Positions 1 through 7,765 of a stretch of DNA of 64,000 bases are shown here, piece after piece. Numbering within the stretch: the stretch's first letter is position 1; every line of letters begins with the position of its first letter. The translations under genes and the position numbers were made by a program. The notes under the pieces are model-generated. The model was given only the letters and a program-made list of their open reading frames with translations, had not been told where the DNA came from and searched no databases. This DNA is from Paraescarpia echinospica (lineage: Eukaryota; Annelida; Polychaeta; Sabellida; Siboglinidae): positions 39,747,743 through 39,811,742 of the forward strand of contig CM034533.1 in the NCBI GenBank assembly GCA_020002185.1, given 5' to 3'.

Positions 1-315
1 TCGGCCGGGGACGTGTGGGATTCGGGGAGGTGAAGAGGAGTGACGTAGTTGTTGTTATATTGTGAGCGAATCGGCGGGAAAGTGTTCTAGACTGTGGTTC
101 CGAGAATACTTCATTTGATTGTTGTTCAATCTAGTGTGACCTTCGCGTAGTTGGTGCATGTTGTAGCGTCCGCTGTAGTTTGAATTTGAAGCAGCTGGGT
201 ACTACTGTTGCGAAATAAAGAAGTTGCATTCGCCTCGGCAGTGTTTCCTTTACCGCACCGGACGACACCTAACCACCCAAATCGACGAACCCATACCGCT
301 CGGGGTCCGGCAACA
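1..315 (+). repeat. Ty3-A 5' LTR (first 37 bp outside the window)
   Basis: Matches the 3' LTR halves at 5557-5690 and 14881-15061. It ends in CAACA at 311-315, directly before the primer binding site. An AATAAA at 214-219 is a plausible poly(A) signal and is conserved in the 3' copy (about 14960-14965). Confidence 0.92.
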
Positions 316-317
316 TT

Positions 318-335
318 TGGTGTCAGGAAACGGGA
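318..335 (+). other. Ty3-A primer binding site, tRNA-Leu type
   Basis: TGGTGTCAGGAAACGGGA starts two bases after the LTR end. The TGGTGTCAG start is the form used by tRNA-Leu-primed Ty3/gypsy elements such as the molluscan Steamer element (from memory). Position and sequence fit; the exact tRNA is inferred. Confidence 0.7.
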
Positions 336-354
336 TTTTGGTGTGGAACTGAAA

Positions 355-1419
355 ATGCCGAGACGTGCCACTTCCCGTAAGTCGCGGCAGGAAGAGCCAG
401 CAACCCCGCCAGAACCGGCAGTAATAAACATGCAGGCGTTCGCTGACATGTTACAGCAGCAGCAACAACAGCAGCAGCATGAGAGACAAGAAGAATTACA
501 GCAGCTGCAGCAGCAGCTACAGCAGCAACAACTGGAGGCTGTCCAAGCGTTAGATGCGACAGTCGCGGCCAAAATCGACCAGTTTGAGCAGAAGCTGGAA
601 GAGAAGACCACACAACTTGCCGAGCAGACCTCGCAACTGGATAGTCGGCTCCGACATTTGGAGGATGACGTGAGTGGAGTGACTCCACTCAGTCATAACG
701 CGTCACCGTTCGTGGCTACAGACGTCACCTCCGCATCGATGTATCGGCTTTCCCTGGGTGGACACATTCGTCAGCGTCCACCGAAGTTTGACGGAAAGAC
801 GACGTGGGAGAGCTACCACGCCCAGTTCGAGATGGTCGCAGAGCTCAATGGATGGCAGGACTCGGAGAAAGCTGTTTTTTTAGCCACCAGCTTGGAAGGA
901 CCAGCAGCCAATGTGCTAGGTGGCATGGACAGCACGAAGCGCTGCAGCTACTGTGTCCTCGTAACCGCACTCGAGATGAGGTTTGGAGCGACCGGGCAGC
1001 GGGAGTTGAGTCGGGTGCAGCTCCGTAGTCGCCGGAGGCGCAAAGGCGAGTCTTTGCCTGAACTGGCAGAAGACATAGAGCGTCTGTCTCGTCTTGTTTA
1101 TCGGGATGTACCATCGAGCCTGCAAGACGAGCACGCCAAAGAACAGTTTGTCGATGCTTTAACTGACGATGATTTACGCATCCGCTTGATGCAGGCAAGA
1201 CCAGCCAGCCTGCATGAAGCTCTGCGCCTCGCTATGGAGCTGGAGTCGTACAACATGGCAGTGCGACAAACCCCAAGCGTACGAGCCGTGGCAGTAGCAG
1301 AAGATTCTGCATCAAACAAGAAGTCGGAGTACGGACAATTAACAGAGACGCTACTAGCAGTGGCGGAGGGAGTCCAGAAGTTACTTCTGGATAAGCGGGC
1401 AGGAATTGCGGCAACGTAG
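355..1419 (+). CDS. Ty3-A gag (frame-broken before its zinc knuckle)
   Basis: The first ATG after the primer binding site is at 355 and gives 354 residues. The N-terminus is basic, followed by a long glutamine-rich coiled-coil stretch (about residues 30-100). Next comes a capsid-like helical region containing KFDGKTTWESYHAQFEMVAE, a form common in Ty3/gypsy Gag; the same kind of motif is in Ty3-B Gag. The frame stops at 1417-1419. The expected zinc knuckle (NCGNVGHFRRTC) is encoded at 1404-1439 in another frame that stays open to TAG at 1533-1535, and the first cysteine of a CCHC knuckle is absent. An indel just before 1407 therefore appears to have cut Gag short. Role by family: virion-like particle structure and RNA packaging. 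Confidence 0.85.
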   Translation: MPRRATSRKSRQEEPATPPEPAVINMQAFADMLQQQQQQQQHERQEELQQLQQQLQQQQLEAVQALDATVAAKIDQFEQKLEEKTTQLAEQTSQLDSRLRHLEDDVSGVTPLSHNASPFVATDVTSASMYRLSLGGHIRQRPPKFDGKTTWESYHAQFEMVAELNGWQDSEKAVFLATSLEGPAANVLGGMDSTKRCSYCVLVTALEMRFGATGQRELSRVQLRSRRRRKGESLPELAEDIERLSRLVYRDVPSSLQDEHAKEQFVDALTDDDLRIRLMQARPASLHEALRLAMELESYNMAVRQTPSVRAVAVAEDSASNKKSEYGQLTETLLAVAEGVQKLLLDKRAGIAAT

Positions 1420-1489
1420 GCCATTTTAGGCGAACCTGTCGACAGTCGCCGAGACAGACAGAGTGGGCATCGCCGTCATCGCGACATCT

Positions 1490-1496
1490 GGGAAAC
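1490..1496 (+). promoter_or_regulatory. Ty3-A candidate -1 ribosomal frameshift site GGGAAAC
   Basis: G GGA AAC sits in register with the zinc-knuckle (gag C-terminal) frame, 36 bases before that frame's stop codon. A slip by -1 enters the pol frame exactly. Ty3-B has the same heptamer in the same register at 11681-11687. No 3' pseudoknot was modelled. Confidence 0.6.
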
Positions 1497-3868
1497 GATC
1501 AGCAGCCGGCCTCACGGGGCGGAGACCGGCAGTAGGAGGATTAAGTAATGCCCTTACGGATGTCATCGAGGTGCGCACATTTGGCGGCCATGATGGGGGA
1601 CTGTACGTAGAAGGAACGATTGAAGGACAACCATGTAGGATGCTTATAGACACTGGTGCTAGTGTGTCTGTCGTAAAGAAGAGCATCCTGCAGTCGGTCA
1701 ACATAGTTGAACAGCTACTGGGAAATACGCAACTGCAGACTGCTACAGGAGAGGTGACACCCATTTATGGCCGTGGAGAAGTGACCGTGGAGATTGGCGA
1801 CTTCACGAATTGCCAGCAAGTGTTCGTGGCTGACATCGTAGACGATTGTATTCTGAGCCTTGACTTCATGAATGCTTTCAACTGTCGAGTAGACATCCCA
1901 AACCGTATTCTAGAACTGCAAAACATGCAAGTGTCCCTTCTACGGAGTGCAACCTGCCATGCGCCCCTCTGTCATCGGATAACATTAAACTGCGATGTCG
2001 AACTCAAGTCGAGGACCCAGGTGATTGCGCCGGCTGTGATGGCGGAACACGCGTGCGATGGTCTGGGTGTAGTTGAACCAGTTCAGGACGCTTCTGGCGG
2101 CTTTGTGTTAGGAAGGACACTCGTTAACTGTTCGAATGATATCGTTCCAGTCCGACTTGCGAACACCACCAAGAACCCTATACATCTAAAGAAGGGTACA
2201 GTGGTCGGGAGCTGTCACGCAGTCTGCTATGTCAAGAAGGGAGAGACCGACACACCCAGCGGATGGGGGAACCTCCTACCTCCTCATCTGGAGGAGTTGT
2301 ACAACAACAGCGACAAGGATCTGGACTTGGAGCAGCGACGCACGTTCATGGAACTGCTGATCGAATTCCAAGATGTGTTCTCCTCCTCGCCGAACGACAT
2401 CGGCCGCACTAACGTCACGAAGCACACGATACACACGGGGGATGCTCGACCGATACGCCAGCCTCCACGCCGATTACCGCTGGCGAAACAACAAGACGCG
2501 CAGGTTGAGGTTGACCACATGCTGAAGCAAGGGATAATTGAGCCTTCAGCTAGCGCGTGGTCTTCACCCATCGTCATGGTTAAGAAGAAAGACGGTTCAA
2601 CTCGTTTTTGTGTTGACTATCGCCTGCTGAATGATTTGACTCGGAAAGACTCTTACCCATTGCCACGCATTGACTCTACTCTTGAGGCTCTCTCCGGTTC
2701 TTCATGGTTCTGCACACTGGACCTGAAAAGTGGCTACTGGCAGGTGGAGGTGGACGAAGAGGACAAGGAGAAGACTGCGTTCTCCACTGGTACCGGACTC
2801 TGGCAGTTTCGGGTCATGCCGTTTGGCCTCTGTAACGCACCAGCGACCTTCGAGAGACTCATGGAACTGGTGCTTCGTGGTTTGCCCTGGACGACTTGCC
2901 TGGTGTACTTGGACGACATCCTGGTGCACGGCAGATCATTTGATGACAACGTGCGCTGCCTACGAGAGGTGCTGGGTCGATTTCGTTGTGCTGGACTTAA
3001 ACTCAGCCCGAAGAAATGTAACCTGTTTCGTCGGGAGGTCGCATATCTCGGGCATGCCATCAGCGCCGACGGCGTGGCTACGGACCCGACAAAGACCGCT
3101 GCCATAGATGAATGGCCTGTCCCAACTACAACAAAGGATGTTCGCCGCTTCATTGGCCTTTGTACTTACTACAGGAGATTTGTGTCAGATTTCGCTGAAA
3201 TCGCAAAGCCACTGCATCGACTAACAGAGAAAGGAAAGGCATTTGATTGGACAGCTGAGTGTACTGCCGCCTTTCAACGTTTGAAGAAAGTACTGACTAC
3301 GGCCCCAGTGTTGGCGTTTCCTGAGAGTGATGGTGACTTCATAGTGGATACTGACGCCAGTGATGTAGGGATCGGCTGCATCTTGTCACAGGTACAGGAG
3401 GGAAAAGAGCGGGTCATCGCATATTACAGTAGGACCCTGCGAAAAACCGAGCGAAACTACTGTGTCACTAGGAAAGAACTACTTGCAGTCGTCACAGCTG
3501 TGGGACAATTTCACCACTACTTATACGGCCGCAAGTTTCTTGTCAGAAGTGACCACGCCTCCCTGCAATGGCTATTGCGGTTTAAAAACCCAGAGGGACA
3601 GACGGCCCGGTGGTTGCAGAAACTCCAAGAATATGACTTTAATGTGATCCATCGCGCGGGAAAGAGTCATACCAATGCTGACGCCTTGTCCAGAGCGCCA
3701 CGACCGTGTTTGGTATCAGAATGTCGCCACTGTCTTCGCAACGAGCAACGGGAAGAGGACACTACTGCAAAAGTACGTGTGGTGACGCACACAGAAATTT
3801 TGTCGAAGTCACTGAGAGAGCAACAGCTCGCAGACACCACTATCGCACCAGTCTTAAAATGGAAATAA
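1490..3868 (+). CDS. Ty3-A pol, N-terminal part: protease, reverse transcriptase, RNase H (ends at in-frame stop)
   Basis: Pol frame entered at the GGGAAAC heptamer; an ATG at 1463 in the same frame is unlikely to be a real start. Counting from that ATG, the aspartic protease motif LIDTGAS has its catalytic Asp at residue 63. Reverse transcriptase follows, with DYRLLNDLTRKDSYPLPRID and the active-site YLDD at residues 482-485 (nt 2906-2917). RNase H follows, with FIVDTDASDVGIG and RSDHASLQWLL. The reading frame ends at TAA 3866-3868 just after WK, while the integrase continues in the same frame. In the aligned place Ty3-B has a glutamine codon, so a single nonsense change is the simplest reading. 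Confidence 0.93.
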   Translation, partial: GKRSAAGLTGRRPAVGGLSNALTDVIEVRTFGGHDGGLYVEGTIEGQPCRMLIDTGASVSVVKKSILQSVNIVEQLLGNTQLQTATGEVTPIYGRGEVTVEIGDFTNCQQVFVADIVDDCILSLDFMNAFNCRVDIPNRILELQNMQVSLLRSATCHAPLCHRITLNCDVELKSRTQVIAPAVMAEHACDGLGVVEPVQDASGGFVLGRTLVNCSNDIVPVRLANTTKNPIHLKKGTVVGSCHAVCYVKKGETDTPSGWGNLLPPHLEELYNNSDKDLDLEQRRTFMELLIEFQDVFSSSPNDIGRTNVTKHTIHTGDARPIRQPPRRLPLAKQQDAQVEVDHMLKQGIIEPSASAWSSPIVMVKKKDGSTRFCVDYRLLNDLTRKDSYPLPRIDSTLEALSGSSWFCTLDLKSGYWQVEVDEEDKEKTAFSTGTGLWQFRVMPFGLCNAPATFERLMELVLRGLPWTTCLVYLDDILVHGRSFDDNVRCLREVLGRFRCAGLKLSPKKCNLFRREVAYLGHAISADGVATDPTKTAAIDEWPVPTTTKDVRRFIGLCTYYRRFVSDFAEIAKPLHRLTEKGKAFDWTAECTAAFQRLKKVLTTAPVLAFPESDGDFIVDTDASDVGIGCILSQVQEGKERVIAYYSRTLRKTERNYCVTRKELLAVVTAVGQFHHYLYGRKFLVRSDHASLQWLLRFKNPEGQTARWLQKLQEYDFNVIHRAGKSHTNADALSRAPRPCLVSECRHCLRNEQREEDTTAKVRVVTHTEILSKSLREQQLADTTIAPVLKWK

Positions 3869-5296
3869 CTGGGACAGCGGCCATGCTGGGCGGAGGTGTC
3901 CGCGATGAGCGAGGACGTGAAGATCTACTGGGCCCAATGGGACAGTCTTCAGATGCGCGAGGGAGCCCTTTACCGGCGCTGGGAATCGCCTAGAGACGAA
4001 ATAGCTTTGTGGCAGTTTATTTTGCCCAAAACCGAACGAGCAGCGATACTGCGACAACTTCACGACGAACCGGCGGGAGGACATCTGGGTGGAAACAAGA
4101 TGCTGGGAAAGGTGCGCCAACGTTTCTACTGGGCAAAATGTCGTATCGACGTAGACGCATGGTGTAGACGATGTGACATATGCGCAGCGAAAAAGGGCAC
4201 TGGCAAGAAGACACGATCACCTCTGCAACAGTATGACGTGGGCTGTCCCATGGAGAGGATAGCGCTGGACTTCATGGGCCCTTTCCCAGAGACCGATGCT
4301 GGGAATCGACATCTATTGGTGGTAATGGACTACTTTACAAAGTGGCCAGAAGCATATGCGTTGCCTAACCAGGAGGCTACTACTGTTGCGTCCGTGCTCG
4401 TCAATGAGTTCGTATCTCGATACGGCGTCCCAGCGGAGATCCACTCCGATCAAGGGCGAAATTTCGAGTCCGCAGTATTTACAGAGATGTGCCAGTTATT
4501 GGGCATCCACAAGACGAGGACAACAGCTCTACACCCCCAATCCGACGGCATGGTGGAGCGGTACAACCGGACACTTGGTCAGCAGCTCGCGATGTTCATC
4601 GGAGAGCATCAAGGTACCTGGGATCAGAAGCTTCCTTTGCTTTTGATGTCGTATCGGTCGGCCGTTCACGACACCACTGGGTACACGCCGAGTATGTTGG
4701 TGTATGGACGCGAAATTACAATGCCCGTCGACTTGATGTATGGGCGCCCTGACGAAGAGCCTATTGAGTACTGCAAGTACGTGACTGACCTACGTGACCG
4801 TTTAGAATCTGTTCATGAATTCGCTCGCTCACAGACCCAGCTGACACATGGCAGAGCGAAGCGCCACTACGATCTTCGTGCTGACCACAATCGGTTTGAT
4901 GTTGGCGATCCTGTGTGGATGAACAACCCCCAGCGGAAGAAGGGCATGTGTCCCAAGCTAGCCAAACAGTGGGACGGGCCGTATTACATAGCTGACCGGA
5001 TCAACGATGTCCTGTATCGGGTGCGACATGGACCACGTAGAACACCGAAGCTAGTGCACAATGACAGACTGCGACGGTATCGAGGCGCGCCTGTGGACAC
5101 CCGATGGGCTGCAATCGCCAAAGACAACCTACGACGACATTCTGGTCCGGGGCAAGAACAGTCGCCGTCGACCAACAGACGACAGCCGTCAAGTGAAGCT
5201 GCGAGAGAACAGTTGTCGCCGACGGGCAATGGGTCAAGGGCCCTTCCGCGGAAGACTCAGAGAAAGAGGAATAGACCTGCACGATATCGTGACTGA
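3869..5296 (+). CDS. Ty3-A pol, C-terminal part: integrase
   Basis: Same frame as the upstream pol segment, separated from it by one stop codon. The first in-frame ATG is at 3896. Shown here: an HHCC zinc-binding region (HDEPAGGH, then CRRCDIC), and a DDE core with Asp in ALDFMGPF, Asp in IHSDQGRNF and Glu in QSDGMVERYNRT. A GPY/F-like C-terminal module follows (DGPYYIADRI), then a basic tail. No chromodomain is recognisable. Integrase inserts the element cDNA into chromosomal DNA. Without readthrough of TAA 3866-3868 it would not be made as part of a Gag-Pol protein. Confidence 0.92.
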   Translation: MGQRPCWAEVSAMSEDVKIYWAQWDSLQMREGALYRRWESPRDEIALWQFILPKTERAAILRQLHDEPAGGHLGGNKMLGKVRQRFYWAKCRIDVDAWCRRCDICAAKKGTGKKTRSPLQQYDVGCPMERIALDFMGPFPETDAGNRHLLVVMDYFTKWPEAYALPNQEATTVASVLVNEFVSRYGVPAEIHSDQGRNFESAVFTEMCQLLGIHKTRTTALHPQSDGMVERYNRTLGQQLAMFIGEHQGTWDQKLPLLLMSYRSAVHDTTGYTPSMLVYGREITMPVDLMYGRPDEEPIEYCKYVTDLRDRLESVHEFARSQTQLTHGRAKRHYDLRADHNRFDVGDPVWMNNPQRKKGMCPKLAKQWDGPYYIADRINDVLYRVRHGPRRTPKLVHNDRLRRYRGAPVDTRWAAIAKDNLRRHSGPGQEQSPSTNRRQPSSEAAREQLSPTGNGSRALPRKTQRKRNRPARYRD

Positions 5297-5505
5297 TTTT
5301 TCCCTAGTACATGTTTGGACTATAACTATGTAGTGACAGAGTTCCGTCACGTACAGATTGTAGTGTAGTATCTGCTTGAACTGCATTTAGTTAGACGGAT
5401 AATGTCTGATTGTAGATGATATTGAGTGTAGATTATTGTTTGATAACTTTAGTAAGTGTCATGGGTGAGTTGCAATAGAAATCAGTAACCAGGGACGGTT
5501 ACGGC

Positions 5506-5519
5506 TGAGGAGGGGGCAG
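5506..5519 (+). other. Ty3-A polypurine tract
   Basis: A G-rich purine run (GAGGAGGGGGCAG) directly precedes the TG that opens the 3' LTR at 5520. This is the expected plus-strand primer site. Confidence 0.75.
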
Positions 5520-5690
5520 TGTAACAGAAATCGTGTATTATGTTGGTGTACCGGGTTCGGCCGGGGACGTGTGGGATTCGGGGAGGTGAAGAGGAGTGAC
5601 ATAGTTGTTGTTATATTGTGAGCGAATCGGCGGGAAAGTGTTCTAGACTGTGGTTCCGAGAATACCTCATTTGATTGTTGTTCAATCTAG
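5520..5690 (+). repeat. Ty3-A 3' LTR, left half
   Basis: Begins TGTAACAG and runs colinear with the 5' LTR up to CAATCTAG, where Ty3-B is inserted. The last four bases (CTAG, 5687-5690) are the Ty3-B target duplication. Confidence 0.93.
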
Positions 5691-6664
5691 TGTAGCGTTT
5701 GCGTCGAGCGGTCGGCAGGGAAGCGTACGGGCACACGTTCACTCACTCGGTCGTACTAATGATAAGTCAGGTTATACGTTTTCACAGTTTATTATATGCG
5801 GAAAACCCTACCAATACAAGATCTAATACACGGTATACGGCTATGTCTGCTAAATACTACCCAGTTATAAAGGTCAGAACAATAGGTTCAGACGGCGGCG
5901 GCCTATATACAGCAACCGAATTCTAGGTGTCAGAACGATAAGTCAGACGGCGGCGGCTTCTATACAGCAACCAAATTATAACGGAGATATTCTAAATGTC
6001 CGAACAATAAGTCAGACGGCGGCGGCCTATATACAGCAACCGAATTCTAGGTGTCAGAACGATAAGTCAGACGGCGGCGGCTTCTATACAGCAACCGAAT
6101 TATAACAGAGATAATCTAAATGTCCGAACAATAAGTCAGACGGCGGCGGCCTATATACAGCAACCGAATTCTAGGTGTCAGAACGATAAGTCAGACGGCG
6201 GCGGCTTATATACAGCAACCGAGTTACTCACCGAGTCTGCGAATAACTGATTGTACTGCGAGAGTCTGAGTACTTCTCGCAGGGCGCTCGGTGACAGTGC
6301 TTCACGAGAAACGTTCCTCCGGCAGTGTGCCCCAGTAGTCGCCTCGATTATCCACAAATCCCCCTTATTTATACTGCTAAAACCATAGCCTTGGGTGAGA
6401 CGCTGACCCTTTAGTTATGTCATTCCCAAAGTCTACGGGTCTCTAGAAATCTTGTCAGGGTGCCAGTGAACTTATAGTAACCTTCTGAACAAAGGCCCTC
6501 TGTATAGGGCTCTCGCCTCCCTAAAACCAGATGGCCTCAAATGTAAACAAATCCCCCACCCCAGCTATAGTCATTTGCATATAAATTGGCTTTTCGGAGC
6601 CTGTACAACATCCAACAATTAAGAAGATTGATACCATGTGCGTTATCATTCTAAATTCTCTACA
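5691..6664 (-). repeat. Ty3-B 3' LTR
   Basis: 974 bp, matching 13903-14876 base for base apart from two substitutions. It carries an internal tandem array (see the separate entry). Confidence 0.95.
5885..6225. repeat. Tandem subrepeats inside the Ty3-B LTR (left copy)
   Basis: Six copies of a core that reads CAGACGGCGGCGGC, then CTATATAC or a close variant, then AGCAACC, starting near 5889, 5946, 6014, 6069, 6138 and 6193. Spacers of two kinds alternate, so the higher-order period is about 124 bp. The other LTR holds the same array. Confidence 0.9.
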
Positions 6665-6678
6665 CTACCCCCCCGCCA
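6665..6678 (-). other. Ty3-B polypurine tract
   Basis: On the minus strand GGCGGGGGGGTAG runs directly into the TGTAG of the 3' LTR. Expected position for a plus-strand primer. Confidence 0.7.
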
Positions 6679-6903
6679 TTTAAAATTTCGTCCCGAAATC
6701 GTAATAGATAACATACATGCAACAATAGATAACACACATGCAACAATAGATAACACATGTGCAACATACAATATACAGCTTTCAATAGTAATGCTGAAAT
6801 AAAACAGTCGATAATCATCAATAGTTCAAAGTTCTGAAAAGGCAAATATGTAATGACGGTCGAGGTCTAGGTTGTAAAAATGTTCCACGTTTTTATAAAA
6901 TGT

Positions 6904-7650
6904 TCACGTCTGTGTGGCGACGGCTTCCGTTTCCCTTGCAGTCGGGGGTGGCACCCACGTTTGCGTTAGTTGGTACCTTGTCCCGTCGGGGAGGATCGCT
7001 GTCTCAGTGTAGATGACGGCCGCGGTGCGAGTGCGGGTGACGGCCAGTTCGACGGGTCGCCGTCGAGCTCTCCGACGATACGTCCGTAGGTGTCCAGCGA
7101 TAGCGCCTGACGACGTCACTGACGGCGCCCCCAGAAAGTGGAGCCGGGGATCAGGCAGCTCGTCTCGGTAGCGCACCGAGGCATCGATCGAGGCGATCTT
7201 TATCGGTGCGAAGGCGGGGCGGCCCTTGCTCCGCGTCGCATCATCGACTACATCGTGGTTTTCACCCTCTCCCGGGAATAGTTCCGGCAGCCCCGGCACG
7301 ACCCGAGGGGGGGTCAGTGGTGGCAGCCTCGGATCAGCGTCCGGTTCAGCCTCGCTGCTTCTGTCGCTGCTCTCGCTGGCGCTGTCACTGTCACTGCTGC
7401 TGTCGCTGGTGTTGTCGCTGTCACCGGTCGACGGGAGACGGGGCCGGCAAACCAGCACCGTCTCGTTCGTGGTGAGGCCAGTGGTTACAACAGGTCCTCG
7501 CTGCTGGCGTATGGCTTTCAGGGCCGCGATTCCACAGGCGCGGTCCTCTTCGCTCCCGTGCTCCAGCAGTAGGTGGCGTTGCAGCAGTTTCGGTGACCGG
7601 AATCTGGCCGGGCACATGTCGCAGATGCTGAGCATTGCAGCGGGCGGCAT
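6904..7650 (-). CDS. Ty3-B ORF3: single C2H2 zinc-finger protein with acidic-serine and arginine-rich regions
   Basis: A 248-residue ORF in sense with the element. It starts 115 bases after the pol stop and ends before the 3' LTR, the place where env sits in errantiviruses. Residues about 8-30 form one classical C2H2 finger (CDMC, 12 residues, H, 4 residues, H). Then comes a serine/aspartate/glutamate-rich run (about 75-105) and a proline-rich part. Near residue 190 there is an arginine cluster (RRRARRR). There is no signal peptide and no membrane segment, so it is not an envelope protein. DNA or RNA binding is a reasonable inference from the finger and basic cluster; function is unknown. The ORF is intact in an element with near-identical LTRs, so it may be maintained. 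An accidental host-gene capture is the alternative. Confidence 0.75.
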   Translation of the reverse strand: MPPAAMLSICDMCPARFRSPKLLQRHLLLEHGSEEDRACGIAALKAIRQQRGPVVTTGLTTNETVLVCRPRLPSTGDSDNTSDSSSDSDSASESSDRSSEAEPDADPRLPPLTPPRVVPGLPELFPGEGENHDVVDDATRSKGRPAFAPIKIASIDASVRYRDELPDPRLHFLGAPSVTSSGAIAGHLRTYRRRARRRPVELAVTRTRTAAVIYTETAILPDGTRYQLTQTWVPPPTARETEAVATQT

Positions 7651-7765
7651 TCTGCAATTAAGATTCCTATTTTTAGACGACTACATACTACTGTTCTACA
7701 ATTATCAGTTCATTGCTCCCACCCAAATCTCCTGGGTGGTTCACGGAGCCGTTTCCCTCTTCTCT

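Noticed and set aside
5699..5926. 75-codon ORF present in both Ty3-B LTRs
   Set aside because: Antisense to the element, rests in LTR sequence and ends in the subrepeats. Presence in both LTRs follows from LTR identity.
6904..7650. Envelope protein reading of Ty3-B ORF3
   Set aside because: No signal peptide, membrane anchor, furin-like site or cysteine pattern of fusion proteins. It has a nuclear-type zinc finger instead.
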